In this document: one piece after another, positions 52,906 through 63,300 of the stretch
Numbering within the stretch: the stretch's first letter is position 1
Layout: each line of letters begins with the position of its first letter
Made by a program: the position numbers and the translations under genes
The notes under the pieces: model-generated
Database searches by the model: none
Told to the model about the DNA's origin: nothing
The model's input: the letters and a program-made list of their open reading frames with translations, nothing else
Assembly: GCF_937127095.1 (NCBI RefSeq)
Contig: NZ_CAKZLP010000050.1
Coordinates: 1-64,000 of the forward strand
DNA: 64,000 bases
Origin: an uncultured Amphritea sp.
GTDB lineage: Bacteria > Pseudomonadota > Gammaproteobacteria > Pseudomonadales > Balneatricaceae
Direction of reading: 5' to 3'

Positions 52906-54249
52906 ATGAAAAGGGTTTCTTTCGCGGTGCATACTAAAACGTTTGTTGCGGGCCTGGCTTTAGTATGTGGGGCTAATGTTCATGCAGAAGCTCCGGCAGA
53001 TAGCTTTCAGTCTCGGGTTAACACTGTTTTAAGTGAGCACTACCTCGCTAAAATGGTTGATGCTGATCTCGAGGCTGCTAAAGCTCAGGTAGGTGTTGAG
53101 CGTTCAGCTTATTTTCCGAGATTAGATCTAAAAGCCTCAACGGGATATCAGGACATTAAAAGGGATATCGGGGCAAGCGATGAGTATGATCCTAAAGAGG
53201 TCAGCTTAAGCTTAAATCAGCTGGTTTATGATTTCGGTGCCACCTCAGCTAAAGTCGCCGTGGCTCGGCAGGTTTCAGCGAAAGAGACGCTTGAAAACAC
53301 GTTGCAACGGCAGAATTTGATTTTCGCTGCGGTTGAAGCTCACCTTGAGCTGGTGAAAGCTCACAAGTTGAAAGGTTATGCTGAAAAGTCTGAAGAGAAT
53401 GTAAGAGTTCTGTCGCAACAGGAAAATGCGCGAGTCGATGCGGGTAAAGGGTATGCGACCGATGTTCTGCAGGCAAAGGCGCAACTGGCTGCTGCTGAAG
53501 CGCGAAGAGTGGTTGCGAATAGCGATCTCAATATTGCTGAAAATAGATATAGAGCCGTCTATGGGGCTTTGCCTCCTGCTGGGGTGAGTCTGGAGTCTCT
53601 TAATGTACCGGCGACTTTATTACCGGCCTCGTTGTCTGAGGCTGAGCAGTTAGTTAAAGCGGCAAGCCCTGATGTTTTGGCTGCACAGGCACGGCGCCAG
53701 GTTGCCCGGGCAAGTTTGCAAGCTACCAGTAAATCGGAATATATGCCACGGGTCGATCTTGCGCTGAGCCATGCTCACTATGAAGATCGGGATGGCACGG
53801 AGGGGCGTAGAGATGACTCCATTGCTTCATTAAATTTCCGCTGGAGCTTTGATTCTGGCTTAAAAGCCAGCCATATGGTGACTGCTGCGAATGCTCAGGC
53901 GCTGAGTGAATCAGAAAAAGCCAACTATGTTCTGGTGCAGTCTTTGGAAGAGGCACGTAATGCCTGGAATAGCCTGAGCATGTCACGGGATCGCACACGT
54001 TATCTGCTCAATCAGGTTGAAATATCAAAGTTATTTCTAAAGCTGGCTCTCAAAGAACGAGGTTATGGTCGTCGTTCTCTATTAGATATTCTTAATGCTG
54101 CAACGGCATTGATCAATGCTGAAAGTGCTGCTGCTGAGGCTCATCTTGATGAAACGATATCTGCCTTCAGGTTGCTGCGAGCTACAGGTCGTCTTGATAT
54201 TGGATTGTTTGATAAATCCGGCGTCGTTATTGCCAGAAATGGCTCGTAG
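52906..54249 (+). CDS. TolC-family outer-membrane efflux/secretion protein
   Basis: This is a 447-residue protein with a signal peptide ending NVHAE. Two outer-membrane efflux repeats (OEP, PF02321; about 60-235 and 260-440) have the TolC pattern, with LNQLVYDFG and RRSLLDILNA. It would form the trimeric channel of a type I secretion or efflux system. GGAG precedes ATG 52906; the longer upstream frame is not used. The next gene, 77 bp on, encodes a giant repeat protein, as in adhesin secretion loci. The ABC and adaptor genes are not in the window and may lie beyond the giant gene. Confidence 0.92.
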   Translation: MKRVSFAVHTKTFVAGLALVCGANVHAEAPADSFQSRVNTVLSEHYLAKMVDADLEAAKAQVGVERSAYFPRLDLKASTGYQDIKRDIGASDEYDPKEVSLSLNQLVYDFGATSAKVAVARQVSAKETLENTLQRQNLIFAAVEAHLELVKAHKLKGYAEKSEENVRVLSQQENARVDAGKGYATDVLQAKAQLAAAEARRVVANSDLNIAENRYRAVYGALPPAGVSLESLNVPATLLPASLSEAEQLVKAASPDVLAAQARRQVARASLQATSKSEYMPRVDLALSHAHYEDRDGTEGRRDDSIASLNFRWSFDSGLKASHMVTAANAQALSESEKANYVLVQSLEEARNAWNSLSMSRDRTRYLLNQVEISKLFLKLALKERGYGRRSLLDILNAATALINAESAAAEAHLDETISAFRLLRATGRLDIGLFDKSGVVIARNGS

Positions 54250-54326
54250 ACCTGTTTGCAGGTTGAGCTGAGAGAAAGACGACTGAAAAAAATGATCCGA
54301 TTGCAACCTTAGGAAAGATATCTGTC

Positions 54327-57300
54327 ATGAATGCAATTAATATAGATGCCGTTGTTGAACTGGTGCAGAGTGTTAAAGAGCAAATTGCTGCTGGTCAAGA
54401 GCAAGAGCCGTTGATTCAGCAGGCTGCTCAGCAAATTGCTGATTTACTGCGAGACAGTGGCGCAAATGAGGCAGATATTCTTGCAGTTCTGATGTTTTTA
54501 GAGCAGGTGCTTGAAAAACCTGAAGACCCCGGATTAATCGAAGATTTTCAGCTGTTCTTAAATAATACGTTTTTAGATGATACTGCAGCAGAATTAACCG
54601 GCCTGATACCCGTTGCTGCAGAGACTACACCTCAGGGCGAAAATCTCGCAACCGGCGGTGGTTCGGGCTCAGGTAATGCTGCGGATAGAGGTTCTGCAAC
54701 AGGTTCTGATACAGCCACTGTCCCGCCATCAGACCCTGCTAATACTCCTGCTGATAGTCCAGATGTTGTCTTTTTTAAGCCCCCTGCTGATTTGGGCTTT
54801 CCTGAATTAACGGGCCTGACGTCAGAACAAATAACTGGCAGGCCGGCAGCCCAGACAGCTGCTGAAGTCTCTTATCTGACACTGGATGCGAATAACCCCT
54901 CTTCTACTGGTGCTGGCCAGCAAGGAGCAGAAAACACCTCACTGACGACGGAAAGTTTTGTTTATGGTGATTCCTCGGCAGGAGGGGGCGATGTTCCTCC
55001 AGTTACGAATTTATCCAGTGATTATTCGATCAGTGCTCCTGTTGCATCATATGAAGAGGGAACGTCAGGTTTAGTAACCCTGGTGTTTGAGGTTAACAGA
55101 ACCAATCCGGTCACTGATACTCAGATTACATGGCGTCTGGCAGAGGCGCTGGATGCCGTCACTGTTACTGGCACTGTTGACTTCGTCATTGGGCAAACAA
55201 TGGCGGTTGTTGAAGTCTCTGTGAATGCGGATAAATTAATTGAATCTGATGCTGATTATATTGTACTGCTCGAAAGTCTGGATCCGAGCGTGCGCATTAT
55301 CGGGCCACAGGCTTCAATACGACTTATTGATGATGATGGCACCGTCAGTATTGCCGTGGATCAAACCAGTATTGAAGAAGGCAGCACCGGCACCAGCCAG
55401 CTGCTGACCTATACGGTCACCCGCACCAATACCGTAAATGCCTCCAGCGTTGATTGGGCGCTGACCGGCCTGGATGCCGCTGACCTTGTGGCAGGCCAGG
55501 CCCAAAGTGGCAGCCTGATCTTTGCCGCCGGTGTAGCGGAACAGACCTTCACCGTCGAAGTGTTGGGCGATAAAACGATAGAAGCGGATGAACTGCTCAG
55601 CGTGAGCCTCTCCAACCCCGGTGACAACCTGACGCTGGGCACGGTAACGCAAGCGGATACCGCGGTGACTAACGATGATGGCACCGTCAGCATTGTTGTT
55701 GATCAAACCAGCATTGAGGAAGGCAGCATCGGCACCAGCCAGCTGCTGACCTATACCGTCACCCGCACCAATACCGTCAATGCCTCCAGTGTTGACTGGG
55801 CATTAACCGGCTTGGATGCCGCTGATCTGGTACAGGGCCAGGCCCAAAGTGGCAGCCTGATCTTTGCCGCCGGTGTAGCGGAACAGACCTTCACCGTCGA
55901 AGTGTTGGGCGATAAAACGATAGAAGCGGATGAACTGCTCAGCGTGAGCCTCTCCAACCCCGGTGATAACCTGACGCTGGGCGACGGGTCTCAGATCGAT
56001 ACTACAATCGTTAACGATGACGTATCCGTGTCGATCAGTGTTGATCGTACCGAGGTTCTTGAGGGGGCTAATGGTGACGCAACACTGTTGACTTATACCG
56101 TTTTAAGAGGCACCACGGTGGGTGGGAATAGTGTTGATTGGTCGATTAGCGGTGTGGATCAGACTGATCTGTCTAACGGTCAGCCGATGAATGGCACGAT
56201 CAATTTTGCCGACGGCCAGGACAGCTTGACGTTTACAGTCTCAGTTGCAGGTGATCGTTCGATCGAAACCGACGAGAACTTGCTGGTCACTTTGTCAAAT
56301 CCGGGTGATAACCTTGAGATTACGACTCCCTCGGCTACCACGAGGCTCACTAATGATGATGGTGAAGTGGGCATTTCCGTGAGCCCTGTGAGTATATTGG
56401 AAGGCGATTTGGGCGGTAGCCAGACGCTAACCTATACTCTGACACGTGATAATTCATTAACCGCCAGCAGTGTTGAGTGGGCCCTATCGGGTCTTGATCC
56501 TCTGCGTTTCGGCGGAACATTGCCCAGCGGTGAAGCGACCTTTGCTGTCGGCGAAAATAGTACGACGGTTGAGCTGACAGTGAATGGGGATCGGGTGATT
56601 GAGCCCGATGAAAACTGGACACTGACATTAAGCAGCCCCGGCGATAACCTTAATCTTGATGCGACAGCCAGCAGTGCCAGCGCGGTAGTTCAGGATGACG
56701 ATGCGCTTATTTCCATTGCTGCGACTCAGGTACGGGTTGATGAAGGGCAAGAGGGCGAGGTGACCGATGTTATCTTCAAAGTCACCCGGACATCGGCTCT
56801 TGAAGCGACAACCGTTGATTGGCGTGCGACGGGAGGTGATGTCGATGCCAGTGACTTTGTCGGTGGGACACTTCCTTCTGGCTCGCTGAGTTTTGCTGCC
56901 GGTGAAACAGAGCAGTTTGTGACGGTGCAGATCTCTGGTGACCGGACATTGGAATACGATGAAACGGTCACCGTTGTGCTTGAAAATGCGGGTAATAATG
57001 CCTCTATTGGTGTTGATTCTGCCAGTGCTATCGTTGCGACTGACGACATTGGTTTTGGCATCTTTGCTGATGTAACCGATGTGGTCGAGGGTGCTTCGGG
57101 TTCTCAAACGGCCATCACCTTTACGGTTGTTCGCTCTTCGGTGCTTGATGAGGCATCCAGCATAGATTATCGCTTGATTCCAACCGGTGATAGCGGTGTT
57201 GATTCTGCCGATTTTGTTACCGGACAGGATCTGCTAAACAGCAACGCAGGCCGGCCCAGTGGTACTGTTAATTTTGCACCGGGTGAAACAACACAAACCG

Positions 57301-60300
57301 TTACGCTGTATGTGCAGGGTGATGCGATACCTGAAGCGAATGAAACCTTTAGTATTATTCTGGCTAATGCACCGGGTAACGCTCAGATTATCTATGGTGA
57401 AATTTCAGGTCAGGTACGAAGCGATGAGATGCAGTACAGCATCGCTGCGGTTACCGCTTCAACAATGGAAGGCACCGGCGAAGGGGGAACAGCACAGTTT
57501 CTTGTAACCCGGGTCGGCGACACCTCTCAGGCATCGACAGTTGGCTATCAGATAACTGGCGTGGGTGAAAACCCCGCCGATGCCAGCGATTTTGATGGTG
57601 GTGTTTATCCATCGGGCAGCGTTTCTTTTGCACCGGGTGAGTCCACTCAGCTAATCGATGTGTTGCTATCTGGCGATACGCAGCTGGAAGGATTTGAAAC
57701 CTTCGCTGTGACTCTGTCAGCGCAGGATGATAACACGCTCATAACCACTGCCACGGCTAGCCATACTATTGATCCTGATGATGCAGCCGTCTCTATTGAG
57801 GCGACTAATACGATATTGAAAGAGGGTTCATCGGCGACCCAGGATCATACTTTTACACTGACACGCACCGAATATGCGGGGTCGGCTATTACCGTGAACT
57901 GGAGCCTCGTCGGCACCGGAGCTAACCCTGTTGATGCAGATGACTTTGGCGGTACGTTGCCATCTGGCACGATTACTTTTGCTGCTGGCGAAACGCTTAA
58001 GACGCTGACAATTACCCCATCGGCTGATACTTCATTTGAAGGTAATGAAGGCTACGGTATTGTTCTCACCACGGGTTCAGAGGGTTTCGTACTGCTAAAT
58101 GATACGGCGGCTGGGGTGGTGCTAAATGATGATGTCGGTTTGACATTGGAAGCTACCAATCTTGATGAAGTGGAGGGTAACCCCGGTAGTCTTTCGCAAA
58201 TTTCATTTACAGTACAGCGCACTGGTGATCTTAACTCAGTGACCTCTGTTGACTGGACGCTGGTGCCTGATGCGGTTGATGGCATATCTGCCGCCGATTT
58301 TGCTGATGGTGCGGCGGCGCTGTCTGGTTCATTAACCTTTGCCCGGGGTATCAGTAGTCAAGTGGTTAATATTACCCTGGCAGCAGATAATGATCTTGAG
58401 GTTGATAAAGGCTTTAGTGTCCAGCTGAGTAATCCAGATCCTGCTATTGGCACTGAAATCCTGGTGGGCGAGGTCAGTGGTAGCATTCTCAATGATGATG
58501 CCGTCTTTAGTCTGCTGCCTTTGAGTGCTGTTACCGAAGGTGATAGTGGTAGCAAAACAGTCACTCTGACAGTTGAGCGCAGCGGTGATCTGTCTGGTAT
58601 CGATAGCGTTGAATACTCGCTGGCGGCTGCTGCAGGCTCAACTATTTCCGGGGCTGACTTTGTTGGCGGTACATACCCTTCAGGTACGCTAACCTTTGCC
58701 CCTGATGAACTGAGTAAATTGATCAGTTTCGATATCGTCTCTGACTCGGTTGTCGAAGACGATGAGAGTTTTGTTGTCACGATTAATAACCCTGCCCCAG
58801 GGGCTACCGTTGACGCGGGTGCCAGTGAGGCGACGGTTGTCATTAGCAATGATGATGATCAACTGACGCTATCGGCCGCCTCTGCTGATCTTGCAGAAGG
58901 TGAGAACGGCACCACGACTGACTTTACGTTCACTATCAGCCGCAGTGGGTTTACCGATAAAGCCACCAGTATTAGCTGGAGTGTGCTTGGCTCAGGGGCT
59001 AATGCTGCCAGTGCTGATGATTTCCTTGATGGCATACTACCGAGTGGCGTCGTTGATTTTATTGCCGGGCAAACCAGTGCGACGATTACGGTTACTGTGC
59101 AGGGCGATTTCCTGAGAGAAGCGGACGAAGCTTTTGACGTTGTTTTGGGTTCCCCTGCTGATGGCACCGATGTTGTTGTCGGCTCAGTGGCAGGTCAGAT
59201 TCGTAATGACGATACCGGTTTGGTGATTGCGCCTACCACAACGGATCTCGCTGAAGGTGATAGTGGCTCAAATATTCATGTGTTTACCGTGTCTCGAACA
59301 GGTACAACCACAGGTACAACAACCGTCAACTGGACAGTGTCAGGTGATGTGGATGCGGCCGACTTTGGTGGAACGTTGCCTTCTGGTGTGCTTAGCTTTG
59401 CCGATGGAGAATCAAGTAAAACTATCGAGTTAGCAGTAACCGGGGATTCAGATATCGAGGCAGATGAGTCTTTCTCTGTCACCTTATCCGGTGCCAGTGG
59501 TAATGCTGATATCGAGACCGCTTCAGCTTCTGGCACTATCCTGGCCGATGATATTCAATTGTCTATCGAAGCGCTGGCTGTTTCGGTTGTTGAAGGCACG
59601 TCGGGTAGCAATCAGGTTGTGCAGTTTAGCGTAACCCGTTCGGGTGATTTGGCGTCAGCGGTGAGCGTTGACTGGGCGGCTACCGGACTGACTGCAGACG
59701 ACTTTACTGCAGGCGTTCAGTTTAACGGGACACTCGCTTTTGCTGCTAATGAAACCAGCAAGCTGATCAGCTTAACGCTCGCGGGTGATAATACACTAGA
59801 AACAGATGAAACCCTGTCTGTTGCGCTGACAAAACATGCAGGTGATGCGGTCTTTGATCGCACCTGGCTGGGCACTGATACGGCTACCACTGACATCATT
59901 AATGATGATGTGCAACTAACTATCAGCGCTGATAGCGCCGCGATTGTTGAGGGTAATACCGCCGATGCGGCGAGTACACCGTATACCTTCACCATTACAC
60001 GCAGTAGTTTACTGGGGCCATCATCGGTTGATTGGGCTGTTCAGGTGGCTGGCGGGTTATCCTCTGCTGCACTGAATGATTTTGTTGCGGGTCAGGATGC
60101 GCTCGGGTCAAACAGTGCTCTGCCTTCGGGTACCGCCGTGTTTGCTGATGGCGAACTTACACAACAGATTACAGTGAATCTGGCCACTGATGATAATGTC
60201 GAGCAAAGTGAAGCGTTCAGCGTTGTTCTGAGTGTCTCTGACGCGGATAACGTCGATCTGTCATCACCGTCTGCTAGTGGTTCTATTAGCAACGATGATT

Positions 60301-63300
60301 CGGGCTTCTCTATTTTTGCTGCAGACAGCGTCAAGGCCGAGGGCGATAACAACACCACGACGTTCACATTTGAGGTGGTGCGGGCTGGCGATCTGTCTGG
60401 TGCCGCTTGGGTTGACTGGGTGGTTGGCGCAAGCTCGCAGAACCCTGCCGATGCCGATGACTTTGGCGGAACCTTCCCGCAGGGCACCTTAAATATTCCG
60501 GCTGATACCGATACAGTTACCCTGAGTATTGAGGTGTCCGGTGATACCCTGGCAGAGTTTGCTGAAGGGTTTATTGTATCGATCAGTAATGCGCGTTTGC
60601 AGGCCGGTGGGGCGCTGGGTATATCGGCTGAGACTAATACCGCAGTCGGTAGCATTGTTAACGATGATCAGAATTTTGCTGTGACTGCCGCTAACGCCAG
60701 TCTGGCCGAGGGTGATAATAGTACGCAGGAGGTTGTCTTTACGATTACCCGCGCGGGCGATCTGTCAGGGACTGCCAGTATTGACTACGCAGTTACCGGT
60801 AGTGCGGGTGTTGATAGCGATGACACGACTACAGCGCTGCCATCCGGTGCGCTGACGTTTGACCCCGGCGTAAGTGAATTAACGGTATCGGTGTTTGTTA
60901 AGGGTGATCTGTTTGGTGAAGACGATGAAACGTACACTCTGACACTGAATAACCCAAGTGTAGGGGTTATTACCGGTGCGACTGCCGCCACGGTGGTGAC
61001 TAACGATGATGCCAGCTATGAGGTGTCTGCGCCGTCGAATGCCTATGAAGGTGATGCCGGCGTATCAACTGCATTCTCGTTTATTGTCAGTCGCAGCGGA
61101 GATATCAGTTTAGCCGGTACCGTTGAGTGGGCAGTGCAGGCTGCAACAGGCCTGACTGCTGGGGATTTTGTTGCTGGGCAGGATGCGTTGGGTAACGGCG
61201 GTTTACCCAGTGGCGTCGTGTCATTCGCTGCAAATGAAAACAGCCAAACCATAACCATCAATGTTCTAGGCGATCTGAATCTGGAAAATGATGAGACGCT
61301 GTCAGTGCTGTTCTCTAACCCAACCAATGGCATCTTCCTGGATCAGTCCGGTGCGCAGGTCAGCACCGTCACAGAGTCCGCGACGATTCTGAGTGACGAT
61401 GATAGTTTCAGTATTAATGCGCAGACGGACTCTACATTCGAAGGACATTCAGGTGACAGCATCCTGACGTATACCGTCAGTCGCACCGGTTCTCTGGTAG
61501 GTGCCCGGGATTTAACCTGGACCATCACCGGAGTCGATGCCACGGATCTTGCTGACGCTCAGCAGATGACCGGCACGGTCAGCTTCGCTGATGGACAGGA
61601 TACAGCGGACATCGAGATTACCCTTAAAGGGGATACGGTCACCGAAGCCGACGAGACTTTAACCGTGACGTTATCGGGAGAGCCTGCTAACTCGGTTATT
61701 GGGACCGCTGCAGCGAGCACCGATATTCTCAATGATGATGCCACGCTGTCGATTGCGAATCTATTAGCGGATAAAGTTGAGGGCAATAGTGCTGTTGCGG
61801 TCACAACCGGTGAAGTGCCTGGGGATAATACCTCAGGGTTCTCTGTCGGTTCAGACGGTACCTATCAGGGTGAGATTGGTGATGGTGGTTTAGATTGGAC
61901 AGATACTGATTGGTATCGTGTCAACTTAGTTGCCGGACATGAGTATAAAATCAGAAGCGAAGGCTCGGGTAGCGGTAACGGTAATACACTGCTCCCTCCC
62001 CGTATCAACGGTGTATATGATGTTGATGGAAATTATCTAGGCGGCGTGGCGAACACCTTTACTGGCTCACCGAGTTATACCGCTGAAACAACATTTGCCC
62101 CGGATACCTCAGGTAGTTACTTTGTGTCTGCTGCTTCCTATTCTGGAGGCGGATTCGAAGGTATTTACACCTTACGCATAGAGGATTTGACTGATCCAGG
62201 CGCTGATGTCAGTTATAACCCGGTGACCCTGGTGGACTACACTTTCACACTGACCCGCAATGGTTATTTGGATCAGGAAAGCAGTGTTGAGTGGCGTGTC
62301 GGTGGTGGTGATGATGCGGTCACTACGAGCGACTTCTACGGTACAGTTGATACGCTGGGCGACAATAGTGGTCTGCCCAGTGGTAGCGTCTCTTTTGCCG
62401 TTGGTGAAACCACTAAAACCCTGACGGTGCAGATATTGGCTGACTCGGTTCTTGAAGCTGATGAAAGCCTACAGGTGACGCTATCTGATCCAAGTACCGG
62501 ATCTGTTATCGGCACGGCAGTGGCGACCGGCGTTGTTCGCAACGATGATGCTGAGTTGAATATCACCGCGGGTACTGCAAGCTTGTCTGAGGGTGATGCA
62601 GGTCATGGTACCGGTGTGGCATACACCTATACCGTCACCCGTACGGGTAATACCGATCAGGTGACCACAGTCGATTGGAACGTAGCTCATGGCACCACTG
62701 ATATCAATGATTTCAGTAATGGTAGTAATGCCAATATTACTCCCAGCGGCACCCTGACATTCAGTGCTGGCGAGACCTCGAAAGAGATTACGGTCTACGT
62801 GTCTGGTGATACCGGCGTGGGCAGTGTTGAAACAGATGAAACCTTCAGTATACAGCTCAGTAATGCCAATTCCGGCAGTTCGTTAGGTGCTAATGGTTCG
62901 TTTAATAGCACCATTCTCAACGATGATGCAAAGCTGGTGTTGACCGTTGATGATTATGAAAAGGCCGAAGGTAAGACCGGAGAAAATACGGTATATAACT
63001 ATACCGTCAGCCGAGAGGGTTTCCTGAATCAGACCACCGCGTTCAACTGGAACGTCAATGATGCGGAAAGCATAACCCACTACAATAATGGCGGCGTTTA
63101 TGACCATACGCCATCACAGCGATGGGAGTATGATGCTGACATAACCGACTTTGGTGGCAGTTTCCCTACGGGAGGCAATATCACCATGGCGAGTGGTGAT
63201 GAAACGGCTTCTTTTGCGGTGACAGTGCCTGGTGATAATACCGTTGAGGATGATCAGTGGTTTGTCGTTAATATCGCCGCGACCAGTGGTTATGATGAAG

